A DNA stretch of 64,000 bases from DATAXP01 sp036272935. Its GTDB lineage: Bacteria > Planctomycetota > Planctomycetia > Pirellulales > PNKZ01. The stretch is from contig DATAXP010000070.1 of assembly GCA_036272935.1 (NCBI GenBank), forward strand, positions 1 to 64,000, given 5' to 3'. The position numbers and the translations under genes were made by a program. The notes under the pieces were generated by a model, which searched no databases, was not told where the DNA came from, and saw only the letters and a program-made list of their open reading frames with translations. Positions 43,843-53,000 of this stretch are shown piece by piece. How positions within the stretch are numbered: position 1 is the first letter of the stretch; the number at the start of each line of letters is the position of its first letter.

Positions 43843-44319
43843 TCACGAGCTGAAGTGGTTGTTGTCGGCCTCGTCGAGCAGTTGCAGCACATCTTCCGAC
43901 GTGCGGGCCTGCTTGAGGAACTTGCAAAACGCGTCGTTGCGCAACTGCCGCGATACGTTCTCCAAAGCCCGCAAGTGGTCGCCCGGTCGGTCCGGTGGCG
44001 AGATGAGCAGGAACAGCAGGTTGACCTTCTCGCCATCCAGGCTGTTGAAGTCGACCCCCTCGGGGCTGACGCCCACGGCGCCGACCAGCCGGTTGACGCT
44101 GGGATGCTTCGTGTGCGGCACCGCGACACCGCGGCCGATACCGGTGCTGCCCAGGTCCTCGCGCTTGAGAATGGCCTTGACGATGCTCTCGGATTGCTCG
44201 GCATTCACCCGTCCGGCGTCGAGCAGGGTTTGGACCAATTCGCGAATGACCCCCTCTTTGCTGCTTGCAGACAGGTTTGCCTTGACCGCTTCACGGGTCA
44301 CGAAGTCCGCAAACTTCAT
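43843..44319 (-). CDS. ptsN: PTS IIA protein, PtsN-like
   Basis: This 158-residue protein is a fructose/nitrogen-type IIA domain. The phosphorylated His69 is in GRGVAVPHTKHPSVNRLVGA, and VDFNSLDGEKVNLLFLLISP is typical. ATG 44319 has AAAGGAG seven bases upstream. Standing with hpf, HPr and EI and without any IIB/IIC, it fits the nitrogen PTS, which regulates rather than transports. Confidence 0.9.
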   Translation of the reverse strand: MKFADFVTREAVKANLSASSKEGVIRELVQTLLDAGRVNAEQSESIVKAILKREDLGSTGIGRGVAVPHTKHPSVNRLVGAVGVSPEGVDFNSLDGEKVNLLFLLISPPDRPGDHLRALENVSRQLRNDAFCKFLKQARTSEDVLQLLDEADNNHFSS

Positions 44320-44439
44320 GCACCCACTCCTTTCTAATCCTCGAATCACCTGCGCCTCCCACGATGCTGGCAGCGGCCGAAGCGTGACGCCCGGGTTCAC
44401 TTGAATCCAAGCGGTGCTGCCAACGGTTCGCACTCTAGC

Positions 44440-44781
44440 TCAGCTCTCCGGCTTGGCCGCAGCGCTTTGCTGTCGGAGGCCCGGCGTCCGATGCTCTTGG
44501 ACTTTATCTTTGTATTTCCGGATCTGTTGTTCGATCTTGTGGATGGCCCCGTCGGCCGAGGCCATCAGGTCGCTGGCTTGTTCCTTGGCGACGAAATCGT
44601 GTTTGTGCTCGGCCGACACTTGCAGGTCGACCACAGGATTCTCGCGATCCTCCAGGTCGACCGTCATCTCAATTGCCGTCAGCCGCTCGAACAGCCGCGA
44701 CATTTTTTCCAGCTTTGCCGTGAGTTTCGCCTGAGTCGCTTCGCTCAGATGACCATGCCGAGCCGAAATCTTGATGACCAC
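44440..44781 (-). CDS. hpf: ribosome hibernation promoting factor (short form)
   Basis: This 113-residue protein matches short HPF/YfiA: VVIKISARHGHLSEATQAKL, KMSRLFERLTAIEMTVDLED, HDFVAKEQASDLMASADGAI. It binds 30S subunits and silences ribosomes in slow growth. The GTG at 44781 is chosen because AAAAAGGAG lies upstream; the longer frame to 44826 lacks a family start. The long C-terminal domain of the long form is absent. It begins a cluster with ptsN, ptsH and ptsI, like the rpoN-hpf-ptsN gene order of proteobacteria but without rpoN. Confidence 0.88.
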   Translation of the reverse strand: MVIKISARHGHLSEATQAKLTAKLEKMSRLFERLTAIEMTVDLEDRENPVVDLQVSAEHKHDFVAKEQASDLMASADGAIHKIEQQIRKYKDKVQEHRTPGLRQQSAAAKPES

Positions 44782-45052
44782 GCTTGAGGTGCTCCTTTTT
44801 CCGCCCGGCCTATTGTGGAAGCACATCCACTCGACGCTTTGCCCAGTAGCCGCATCCGGCCAACTGAATTCGTCGTCATTGTAGTGTGCCGGAGGAATCT
44901 GAACAAACGCAAACGCTTGTCTGCCTCCTTAACAATTCTAGCTCGATGCACAAGCCTGCCAGTGGTTGGCCGAACAGGCAATAATCCTGTGCGGCACACG
45001 CGCACCTTCTGCAACTAGCGACCCAAGAGCGACAAATCGCTTCGGAGTTGGC

Positions 45053-47554
45053 TCAAGGCGCTCCCGCCGCCTTTGGGATAAGTTGTCCCGAATCCAGGCG
45101 TTGCTTCCATTTGACGATATATTGCTGTCGACGGGCGGCGGTGTATTCAGGACGATAGAAATGTGTCTGCCCGCCGCTCATGCGCGTCAAAGCGGCGAAT
45201 GCCAACACGCGATACTCCAAATCTTCGCTGTCGAGCCACTTGACAAGCTGGGAACCCACCGGCGAGCCGGGCCGCACGTCGTCGGACGTGTAGCCCCATA
45301 ACATGCGGAACAGCTCGCTGCCACGAGTTCCGTAATGCCGCTGGAACGCTTGATCGACGAGCTGCGCGGTTTCAGGATTGCGTGCAATCGCCGTCCGCAG
45401 CGACTCCACCTCGTCGTTCCAGACGGCTTTCTGATTCGGATCACGCAGTGCCGTGACCAGGGTGTCGAAATCACCGACGGCGGCAAGGCATTGAATCGCT
45501 AGCAGACTGGTTTCGATCTTGCGATCGGCGGCCAGCTCTTTCAGTCCCAGCGTCAGCGGCCGATCGCCCGGCAAGGCGCGCGGCAGGTCAGCCCCAGCGC
45601 GTTTCTGCATCGGCGTGCGATCGTCCGTAGTAGTCACCCACGCCGGCAGGCTTGGCACCTCGTTGAGCGCGGCAACTGCGTCGGCGCCAACGAGCAGCCG
45701 CCGAGCAGGGGCCGTCAGCGTCTCCGGCGGCGTCCCCGAGCTTTCGGTCCATTGCACGTCTCCGGTGGCGACGAACATTTCCACCGTGATCGATGCCGGA
45801 ATCTTGATCGGGTCGGTCCCTTCCGCCCGTCGGTGCGCGACCTCGAAGGCAGCCGTCGAGCTTGCGTTGCCCAGCGCGATTACTCCCTCGCGCCCAGCGG
45901 CCCGAACACGCAGCGCCGCGCCAGGCGTGCCGGCGCTGATCAGCACCACGCGCCCCTCGAGAATCTCGATTCCCGGAACTCCCTGGGCGTTGGGACCGAG
46001 CAGCACCACCTCGGTTCCTCCCAACAAATCGACATTCACGCCAGTCGAAAGCGTCATCGCGCAGCGGAAGGTCGGCAGCGACATCACCCGATCGCCGGCG
46101 AAGACGGTCGTCCGATTCGGCACGCGATGCCACAATCCGTCGGCCGGATTAAAGCGCACCAACAGCTCGCCATCCATGAAGCGGCCGATGCCGTCCGGGT
46201 TGGCAGCGGCGGGAGCAGGTCCATTCGGCACGATGCCCGCCGGCGCAGGAGGAGCGTTGGTTCCTGCGATGGCGCCAGCCATCGCGGGCCCTGGCACTCC
46301 GGTCGTTGCCGGGCCGGCCGGTCCGGGTTGTCCGACACCTGGCGGCACGTTGCCCGGCTGCGCCACACCCGGTGGCAGCGGAGCGGGCGATGTTCCTGCC
46401 GCCACGCCTGCTCCAGGTCCCGGCATCCCTAGCGGCGGCGCCCCGCCCGGGGCCGCGGGGGCTACCGGGCCGACAGGACCGGGAAGCGGCGCCATCGACG
46501 ACGGCGCGGCCGGCATCGTAGCAGCAGTGCCGGGCTGGACGGCGCCGGGCATCGCCAATCCACCTGCCGGCGCGCCTTGCGGCGAAACACCAGCCGCTGC
46601 CGGCGGAAGCGGGGCGGTTGCTGGTGGCACGGCGACGTTTTGAGCCGCTCCGGGCTGCGCAGGTGCTGGCCCCGGCGCGACAAGCGGCGCCCCGCCTCCG
46701 GTCGTAGCGCCAGGGGCCGCAGGCCCGGTAGCAGGCGGGACCGCGCCCGACGGCGGTTGCTGAGCTGCTACCTGAGGCGCGACCGGTTCGACCGGCGCCT
46801 GGGTGTTGTCCGGCGATGGTGTTGCCGTCGTCGGGGCCGTGCCGGAGTTGGGCTGATCCGCGACCTTGATCGGCTGCAAGCCGATGCGTGCCAAGAACTG
46901 CTCGTAGTTCATCGCGATCGCGCCGATCGCGCATAACAGCACTGCCGCAAACACTGCCGCGATGACTTTTCCCGGCGACCCCTTCGGCTTCGGCGGTTCT
47001 CGCAAGTAATCGGGCACCTGCGGCTTTTGCCGCGCCGATTTGGGAGGCTCAGCGGCTGGCCGAGCCATGGTTTCTGCCGCCTCTGGGGCCGGCGTCCGCG
47101 ATGGAATGACCGCCTCGGTATCGGAAACAGCGGGTTTCTTCGGTTCGGCAACGGTAGCCGCCGGCTGCGACGCGAGCTTGTACATCCGTTCGCGCATCGC
47201 CGCATCGATCTCTGCCGGCTCGCCAAGCACCAGCGCTAGAATTTGGTGGGCCGATGCGACCTCGGCCAGGTGCATATCCGATTCGAGGCACACCTTCTCG
47301 AAGTCCGGCACCCGTTCCGACGGCAATTCGTTGTCGAGATACTCGGCCACGGTGTTGGGATCGAGTGCCAGCCCGCGGCCATCGAGTTTCGGTGCCCCCA
47401 GCCGCAGCCGGCGGGCAACCTCGCGAGTACGGTGCATCAGGTTGGTGGCGAATTCGCTCTCCTCGATCCGCTTGCCGATCAACTGCGCATCGGATGGTTC
47501 GAGGATGTTGTCGATATACGCCAGCATCGTTCGCAGGGTCAGCCGCATCGGCAT
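45053..47554 (-). CDS. anti-sigma-like membrane protein with long Pro/Ala/Gly linker
   Basis: This 833-residue protein has a cytoplasmic helical region (residues 1-120; MLAYIDNILEPSDAQLIGKR) like the zinc-less anti-sigma-type N-termini of planctomycetes. A single membrane segment lies near 198-216 (VIAAVFAAVLLCAIGAIAM), then a 215-residue Pro/Ala/Gly-rich linker (PAAPGATTGGGAPLVAPGP and similar). The C-terminal part contains a FecR-like region (GVNVDLLGGTEVVLLGPNAQ, IEILEGRVVLISAGTPG) and a helical end. The topology suggests a surface or periplasmic sensor domain linked to the cytoplasm. GGAG lies 4 bases before ATG 47554. No adjacent sigma factor is seen. Confidence 0.7.
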   Translation of the reverse strand: MPMRLTLRTMLAYIDNILEPSDAQLIGKRIEESEFATNLMHRTREVARRLRLGAPKLDGRGLALDPNTVAEYLDNELPSERVPDFEKVCLESDMHLAEVASAHQILALVLGEPAEIDAAMRERMYKLASQPAATVAEPKKPAVSDTEAVIPSRTPAPEAAETMARPAAEPPKSARQKPQVPDYLREPPKPKGSPGKVIAAVFAAVLLCAIGAIAMNYEQFLARIGLQPIKVADQPNSGTAPTTATPSPDNTQAPVEPVAPQVAAQQPPSGAVPPATGPAAPGATTGGGAPLVAPGPAPAQPGAAQNVAVPPATAPLPPAAAGVSPQGAPAGGLAMPGAVQPGTAATMPAAPSSMAPLPGPVGPVAPAAPGGAPPLGMPGPGAGVAAGTSPAPLPPGVAQPGNVPPGVGQPGPAGPATTGVPGPAMAGAIAGTNAPPAPAGIVPNGPAPAAANPDGIGRFMDGELLVRFNPADGLWHRVPNRTTVFAGDRVMSLPTFRCAMTLSTGVNVDLLGGTEVVLLGPNAQGVPGIEILEGRVVLISAGTPGAALRVRAAGREGVIALGNASSTAAFEVAHRRAEGTDPIKIPASITVEMFVATGDVQWTESSGTPPETLTAPARRLLVGADAVAALNEVPSLPAWVTTTDDRTPMQKRAGADLPRALPGDRPLTLGLKELAADRKIETSLLAIQCLAAVGDFDTLVTALRDPNQKAVWNDEVESLRTAIARNPETAQLVDQAFQRHYGTRGSELFRMLWGYTSDDVRPGSPVGSQLVKWLDSEDLEYRVLAFAALTRMSGGQTHFYRPEYTAARRQQYIVKWKQRLDSGQLIPKAAGAP

Positions 47555-47642
47555 TAGCTCCGCAACAGGCCAGGGGACTGCGTTCTACGAGTAATAGTGG
47601 CACGCCGTGCCGGATTCCGTACAGAGAATTACGGCAACGCCA

Positions 47643-47876
47643 TCAGTCGCGGCGAGTTGTGGTGCTCTCGAACAGCAAAAACGCCAGGACGCTGCCCAGC
47701 ACCTGTTCGATCGCCACGACCGCCGGATGCAGGCCCGACGCGGTCACGGTTTCGGCCAGAATCGAAGACTGGCCGACCTGCGGCCGCTCGTCCCAACTCA
47801 ACAATGACGCGCCAGCGCCGAATCCCCAGGCAAGGGCGAAGGCAGCGAAGAACTTTCGATTTCGGCTCGACCGCAC
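47643..47876 (-). CDS. possible small membrane protein
   Basis: From GTG 47876, preceded by GGAG ten bases away, a 77-residue protein can be read with two hydrophobic segments (KFFAAFALAWGFGAGASLL near the start and VVAIEQVLGSVLAFLLF at the end). Its position just upstream of the 833-residue membrane protein and on the same strand makes it plausible. No family is recognised. Confidence 0.4.
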   Translation of the reverse strand: MRSSRNRKFFAAFALAWGFGAGASLLSWDERPQVGQSSILAETVTASGLHPAVVAIEQVLGSVLAFLLFESTTTRRD

Positions 47877-48327
47877 GGCGCAGAAACTCCGAAGATGCCC
47901 GGGAACCCCATCCGGTCCCGGTCGTTTCTGCACCGCAGCGGTTGCAACCGTCGCGCCTTGCCTCCCGCCGCCCAAGCGTCGCCACGCCGAAGTCCCCTAC
48001 CGATAACGAGTTGGTTGCTCCAAAGGCGACACAAGACAACAGGTCGCCATGTTGCGCAATGGCAACGCCGTTCGCGGCGATGCAGCGATTCTGCAACGCG
48101 GAAACTTCAACTGCCGCTCGGCACACACCGCTGCCCGCGGCCAAATCGCGATGCTGTCGTCACCACAATCGCCATAGTTTCGCGCCGAGTCAAAGTGTCA
48201 CGCTCGGCGCGACGAAAATGTAATTGCCACCGTGTGTGGCCGCATTTGGGCTTGGCGGCTTTCGAGGGTAGAATAACAATGGCCGTAAGCCGAGCTCCAT
48301 GGCTGTAATCGCTGACAGGTAGACGAC
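47877..48327. other. 451-base intergenic region with hairpin
   Basis: No credible gene is present. At 48180-48212 a perfect 10-base stem TCGCGCCGAG/CTCGGCGCGA with a 13-base loop occurs; it has no T-run. The rest is GC-rich text with no repeat I recognise. It separates two units transcribed away from each other, so both promoters should be here. Confidence 0.45.
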
Positions 48328-48843
48328 GTGTCGACCACCCACCGCGTACGTTCCCAACGCATTCTTCGCGAGGCCGAAGGCTATCTCGAGCTCGGCCTGG
48401 CGCAGGCAGCGCTCGACGCGCTCGATCGGCTCACCGAGCCGGGAACGTTCCGTGGCAAGTTGATGTATTTGAGGGGCGAAGCGCTTCGCAGCCTCCACCG
48501 CTACGACGAGGCCAGCGACGCATTGCAGCAAGCAGCGGATCTTCGCCCCAGCGAACCCGACGTCTGGCTGGCGTTGGCGTGGTGCCAGAAGCGGTCCGGC
48601 CAGCTCGATAAGGCGATCGAAGCCTTGGAGCACGCTCGGGAAGGAGAGCCGTCGGAAGCGACGATTTACTACAATCTGGCTTGCTATTACAGCCTGGCAG
48701 GGCGCAAGGACGACGCGATCGCCAACCTGTCGCGTGCTATCGCCATGAAGCCCGACTTCCGCGAGATGGTTTCCGACGAGGCCGATTTCGATCCCATCCG
48801 CAGCGATCCCGAGTTCCAGGCGATCATCAGCGTGATCGTCTAG
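48328..48843 (+). CDS. TPR-repeat protein
   Basis: This 171-residue protein is made of about three tetratricopeptide repeats: EGYLELGLAQAALDALDRLT, ALRSLHRYDEASDALQQAAD, ALAWCQKRSGQLDKAIEALE, YNLACYYSLAGRKDDAIANL. It has no signal or membrane segment, so it is a cytoplasmic scaffold. The start is GTG. No partner is indicated by its neighbours; it converges with the SDR gene after 36 bases. Confidence 0.8.
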   Translation: MSTTHRVRSQRILREAEGYLELGLAQAALDALDRLTEPGTFRGKLMYLRGEALRSLHRYDEASDALQQAADLRPSEPDVWLALAWCQKRSGQLDKAIEALEHAREGEPSEATIYYNLACYYSLAGRKDDAIANLSRAIAMKPDFREMVSDEADFDPIRSDPEFQAIISVIV

Positions 48844-48879
48844 GCCTGCTTAGCCGCCGCGTCCACGCGGCCCTCAGGC

Positions 48880-49677
48880 CTAACTGCGCGGCGGCACTCC
48901 CAGGCTTTTGCCGCCGTCGATCGCCACGGCAGTCCCAGTAACCATCGCGGCCGCGTCGGTGGCCAGGTACACGACTGCCGCGGCTACTTCCTCGGGGGTG
49001 ATCATCCGGCGGTTCGCTTGTGCCAGCGGACTTGCGTCGATGAACTGCTGGGCCAGTGCCTCGCGATCGGCTGCGCGGTCGAGGTCGTTGTTCATCATTC
49101 GCGTGTCGCACACTGGCCCGGGGCAGACGGCATTCACGCGAATCCGGTCGCCGGCGTGGCATAACGCCAGGCTCTTCGTCAGTGCGATCATCGCCCCTTT
49201 ACTGATCGAGTAGACCGGATCGTGCGCTCGCGGCAGCAGGCCGGCGTTGCTCGAGACATTGACAATCGACCCGCCGTCGGCGGCGACCATCCTTGGAATA
49301 GCGTGTTTCGAGGCCAGGAACGCCCCTTTCAAGTTCACCGCTAGCACCGCGTCCCATTCGGCCTCGGTGACGTCGGGAATCTGGCGCGTCAGCCCGATGC
49401 CAGCGTTGTTCACGAGGATGTGTAGCCGGCCACCCGCAGTCTCGGCCGCCGCCTCGATCAGCCGTCGCACATCGGCCTCGCGGCACACATCGCACGCGAG
49501 CTGCACGATGCCCAACTCGGCGAAGATCGCCTCGTTCTCGTCGCGCGGCACGCGGTCGCCAACGAACACGCGCGCACCGTGACGGGCAAGTAGAATTGCC
49601 GTTGCGCGCCCGATGCCCGAAGCGCCGCCCGTGACCACGGCAACGCGCCCAGCCAACGACAAGTGGTCGTCCGCCAT
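48880..49677 (-). CDS. short-chain dehydrogenase/reductase
   Basis: This 265-residue SDR has the cofactor motif VAVVTGGASGIGRATAILLA, NNAG in ILVNNAGIGLT, the catalytic Ser-Tyr-Lys in IVNVSSNAGL and PVYSISKGAM, and a C-terminal VTGTAVAIDGGKSLG. It is of the classical 3-oxoacyl-ACP-reductase-like type; substrate unknown. Asp in VFVGDRV suggests NAD preference, which is inference. ATG 49677 lies five bases after the sppA stop, so it is in an operon with sppA. Confidence 0.85.
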   Translation of the reverse strand: MADDHLSLAGRVAVVTGGASGIGRATAILLARHGARVFVGDRVPRDENEAIFAELGIVQLACDVCREADVRRLIEAAAETAGGRLHILVNNAGIGLTRQIPDVTEAEWDAVLAVNLKGAFLASKHAIPRMVAADGGSIVNVSSNAGLLPRAHDPVYSISKGAMIALTKSLALCHAGDRIRVNAVCPGPVCDTRMMNNDLDRAADREALAQQFIDASPLAQANRRMITPEEVAAAVVYLATDAAAMVTGTAVAIDGGKSLGVPPRS

Positions 49678-49682
49678 CGCGT

Positions 49683-50750
49683 TTAGTTCCCACCACCGGG
49701 CGCGGTTGTGGCCATCGGCCACGCGAAGACATACCAGGCCCGCGGCGTTGAAGCATCGAGCAACCGTTGCAGCTCGGGCTGCGCCGAGTGAACCTGCGAC
49801 GTGGCCAACAACCCCTCGAACAAATTGAACGGCAGCTTGTACTTCACCGCCTTGGTCTTCGTGGGGTCAAGCTTCGCCAATTCCAAGGCGCGTTCGAGGG
49901 CGTCCTCAATAAAGCCTTCCTTGTCGACCAGGCCCGATTCCAATGCCTGCCGCGTGGTGAACACCTGGCCGGTCGCCACCTCGTCGAGCAGCTTAGGATT
50001 GTCGCGGAACTTCGGGCGTCCCGACATCACGATCCCCTTGAACCGCTCGAACGCCTCGTTCACAAGTTCCTGAAAGATTTTCCGTTCCTCTTCGGTCATC
50101 GGCTTGAACATGCTCCCCATCTGCTTGAGCCGATGGCTTTTGATCGAATCTTCGCTGACGTGGTACTCGGCCGCGAGACCCGAGAAGTCGAAGTGCGGAA
50201 TCACCACGCCGACGCTGCCGGTCCAGGTCGTAGGCTCGGCGAAGATCACGTTCTTCTCGTCGCCGACGGCCATCGACACGTAGTATCCGCCGCTGGCGGC
50301 CAGCCCGCCCATACTCACCACGATCGGTATCCCGCGGTCCTTGCGCAGCCGGCTGAGATGGTGATAAATGAAGTCGCTGCCGGTCACGCTGCCGCCGGGC
50401 GAGTCGACACGCAGCACCACCGCCTTCACGTGCTTGTCGTCGCGGGCATGGTCGATCTGCTTCTTCACGTTCTCGCCGTCGATGATCGTCCCCTCGACCG
50501 AGATGATCGCAATCTTGTCGGTGCCGTCCTTGGCCAGCGAGTGGTACTTTTCCTCGACGTGCGAGTCGCCAGTCTCGGCGAGCGTCACGACCGCAGTGAC
50601 CCCGGCAATCACCACCAGCGCGGCCACGCCAAAGAAGAGCACCGCCAGCAGCATCACCACCAGGCGCAGACCATTGCGGCGGCGCGGCACTTCGACCACG
50701 GGCACAGCACTCACCACCTGCGGCGCTGCGGAAGGGTGTTCTTGCGTCAT
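49683..50750 (-). CDS. sppA: signal peptide peptidase SppA (single-domain)
   Basis: This 355-residue membrane protease degrades cleaved signal peptides. One membrane helix spans residues 29-57 (RLVVMLLAVLFFGVAALVVI). The catalytic Ser153 is in SMGGLAASGGYYVSMA and the general-base Lys204 in VSEDSIKSHRLKQMGS, about 51 residues apart as in short SppA proteins. The short, single-domain form is the Bacillus-type version. ATG 50750 is chosen; the frame goes to 50858. It precedes the SDR gene closely. Confidence 0.9.
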   Translation of the reverse strand: MTQEHPSAAPQVVSAVPVVEVPRRRNGLRLVVMLLAVLFFGVAALVVIAGVTAVVTLAETGDSHVEEKYHSLAKDGTDKIAIISVEGTIIDGENVKKQIDHARDDKHVKAVVLRVDSPGGSVTGSDFIYHHLSRLRKDRGIPIVVSMGGLAASGGYYVSMAVGDEKNVIFAEPTTWTGSVGVVIPHFDFSGLAAEYHVSEDSIKSHRLKQMGSMFKPMTEEERKIFQELVNEAFERFKGIVMSGRPKFRDNPKLLDEVATGQVFTTRQALESGLVDKEGFIEDALERALELAKLDPTKTKAVKYKLPFNLFEGLLATSQVHSAQPELQRLLDASTPRAWYVFAWPMATTAPGGGN

Positions 50751-51015
50751 ATTCAGGACTCTCGGGCGTAGCGGTCCGTAATCGAAGCAGCCATTGTGCG
50801 ATGTTGCTCGTGGCTCGGCAATGCCGCGCAGCTTGTGCCGGTTCATTCGGCTTGCCACGGCCTGCGTGCTGGCAGTAAGCTACTCGTCTCTGTGCCACAA
50901 ATGAACCAAGACCGACCATCGGGAGGCCGGATTCGTCGAGTCGACGTTCCCATGGATAGCTCATTTTCCGCGCGGCGATGAATAGCGCTGTCTGCCGCAT
51001 AAAGGAGTTGCCAGC

Positions 51016-51771
51016 GTGTTTGTCGCCGCCAGTACCGAGTGCTTTCCCGATCTGGAGTTGGCAGCTGCGCTCGAGCGCCTGGTCGACCTCGAGTACTCGC
51101 ACGTCGAGATCGACCTGTTCGAGAACGGCGGCCATCTGCAACCATCGCAGGTGCACGCGAATCTCGATCACGCCGTCCGCCTCTGCCGCGATACGCACCG
51201 GCTGACGCCGGTGGCCTATTACATCGACATCCAGGCCGAGGGCCCGGCCTATTACGAGCAGTTCGCCAGTTGCTGCAAGTTGGCCAAGGCCACGAAGGTC
51301 GTCGCGCTCACCGTCCGCAGCGGCGAGCTGGGCACGCCGTTCAATGCCGAGGTCGAACGGCTCCGCGAGCTGGTCAGAATCGCCTCGTTGGACAGCGTGG
51401 TGGTGGGGCTGAAGACCGAAGTCGGCCACATGACGCAAGACCCTGCCACGGCGGCCGTCTTGTGCGATAATGTCAAGGGGCTGGGCATCACACTCGATCC
51501 CAGCCATTACACCTTCGGACCCTTTGCCGGAGCCGACTACGACCACCTGTTCCGATACGTTTGCCATATGCAGCTTCGCGATACCAGCAAGACGAAGCTG
51601 CAAGTGCGCGTCGGTCAGGGCGAAATCGAATACGGACGGCTGATCACGCAGTTGGCGCGGTTCAAGTACAACCGCGCCCTGTGCGTGAACATCATCGACG
51701 ATAAATCGCCCGACATCGATCACGCGGTCGAAATGCGTAAGCTCCGCCTGCTGCTCGAAAGCCTACTATGA
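51016..51771 (+). CDS. xylose-isomerase-like sugar phosphate isomerase/epimerase
   Basis: This 251-residue protein has a TIM-barrel of the AP endonuclease 2 type: DLELAAALERLVDLEYSHVE, VVGLKTEVGH, LGITLDPSHYTFGP, HMQLRDTSKTK, VRVGQGEIEYGRLI. Metal ligands Glu, Asp, His and Glu are in place. The substrate is probably a sugar or polyol. GTG 51016 has AAAGGAG eight bases upstream. Its stop overlaps the next gene's start (ATGA), so the two are coupled. Confidence 0.85.
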   Translation: MFVAASTECFPDLELAAALERLVDLEYSHVEIDLFENGGHLQPSQVHANLDHAVRLCRDTHRLTPVAYYIDIQAEGPAYYEQFASCCKLAKATKVVALTVRSGELGTPFNAEVERLRELVRIASLDSVVVGLKTEVGHMTQDPATAAVLCDNVKGLGITLDPSHYTFGPFAGADYDHLFRYVCHMQLRDTSKTKLQVRVGQGEIEYGRLITQLARFKYNRALCVNIIDDKSPDIDHAVEMRKLRLLLESLL

Positions 51772-52949
51772 TCCGCGCCCTTGCCTGCCTGATTGCTGCC
51801 TGCCTGATCGCCGCCACATTCGCCGCGACTCACCTGCCCGCCGCCGAGATCAAGTTCCGCAAGACCACGCTCGATCCGAAGTTTCGCAGCGAAGGGGTCG
51901 CGGTCGGCGACTTCAACCACGACGGCCAACTCGACATCGCCGCCGGCGACCTGTACTACGCCGCGCCCGACTGGCGGCCCACCGTGTTCACCGAAGAAGA
52001 GCACGCGTACGATCCCCTCAAGTACAGCCGTTGCTTCAACATGTTCGCCGATGACGTGAACTCCGACGGCTGGACCGACATTTTGATCGTCGAGTATCCC
52101 GGCGAAGCGACCGTGTGGCGCGAGAATCCCCGCGGCAGCAGCGGCCCCTGGCGCCGCCACGAGATCATCGGCGTCACGAACAACGAGAGCCCGCAGTATC
52201 GTGATCTCGATGGCGACGGCCGCCGCGAATGGATCATGGGGACCGCCCCGACCACGAAGACCGCCAACGGCCCCGACAAGCAAGTGGTGATCGTCCGCCG
52301 CCCGGCCGACGTGTTCGGCCTGTGGGACGTGCAGCCGATTTCCGAAAAGGGAGTCGAAGAGGGAATCAAGTTCTTCCACGGCTTGGGCTCTGGCGACATC
52401 AATGGCGACGGCCGCACGGATGTCGTCGTGCCGACCGGTTGGTGGGAGTCGCCGGCCAGCGCCGCCCCCGGCCCCTGGCCGTTCCATGCCGCGAATCTCG
52501 GCGAACCGTGCGCCGACATGTGGGTGTACGATTTCGACGGCGACGGCGATGCCGATGTCCTGTCGAGCTCCGCGCACAAGATCGGCATTTGGTGGCATGA
52601 GCAGACTGCCGACGGCTGGAAGACCCACGAGATCGATAGCAGCTTTTCACAGACGCACGCCCTGTGGCTGGCCGATATCAACGGCGACGGCCTGCCGGAT
52701 TTCGTCACCGGCAAACGCTACTGGGCCCACGGCCCCAAGGGAGACGTGAACCCCGGCGACCCGGCCGTGATGTACTGGTTCGAGCTGGCGCGCAAAGACG
52801 GCAAGCCGGTGTGGACGCCGCACCAGTTCGACAACGACAGCGGCGTCGGCACCCAGTTCGAAGTGGCCGACGTGAACAAGGATGGCCTGTTGGACGTCGT
52901 CACCTCGAACAAAAAAGGGGTTTACTACTTCCAGCAAGTGCGCGAGTAA
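51768..52949 (+). CDS. secreted FG-GAP/VCBS beta-propeller protein
   Basis: This 393-residue protein has a signal peptide (MIRALACLIAACLIAATFAA). It carries VCBS/FG-GAP repeats with calcium-binding loops: GVAVGDFNHDGQLDIAAGD, ADDVNSDGWTDILIVEYPG, DVNKDGLLDVVTSNK, DFDGDGDADVLSS. It is a periplasmic or surface propeller of integrin-alpha type; function unknown. The start codon overlaps the isomerase stop, so they form an operon that likely acts on the same substrate. Confidence 0.85.
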   Translation: MIRALACLIAACLIAATFAATHLPAAEIKFRKTTLDPKFRSEGVAVGDFNHDGQLDIAAGDLYYAAPDWRPTVFTEEEHAYDPLKYSRCFNMFADDVNSDGWTDILIVEYPGEATVWRENPRGSSGPWRRHEIIGVTNNESPQYRDLDGDGRREWIMGTAPTTKTANGPDKQVVIVRRPADVFGLWDVQPISEKGVEEGIKFFHGLGSGDINGDGRTDVVVPTGWWESPASAAPGPWPFHAANLGEPCADMWVYDFDGDGDADVLSSSAHKIGIWWHEQTADGWKTHEIDSSFSQTHALWLADINGDGLPDFVTGKRYWAHGPKGDVNPGDPAVMYWFELARKDGKPVWTPHQFDNDSGVGTQFEVADVNKDGLLDVVTSNKKGVYYFQQVRE

Positions 52950-53000
52950 CCGGTTTGCGTCTGCCTTCCTCCCTGCTCCCTGCCCCCCCAGCCCCTCCGC

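Noticed and set aside
44940..44975. Possible sigma-54 promoter (TGGCAGGCTTGTGCA, minus strand) ahead of hpf
   Set aside because: GG and GC are separated by nine rather than ten bases, so it does not meet the -24/-12 spacing, even though the hpf-ptsN context made it attractive.
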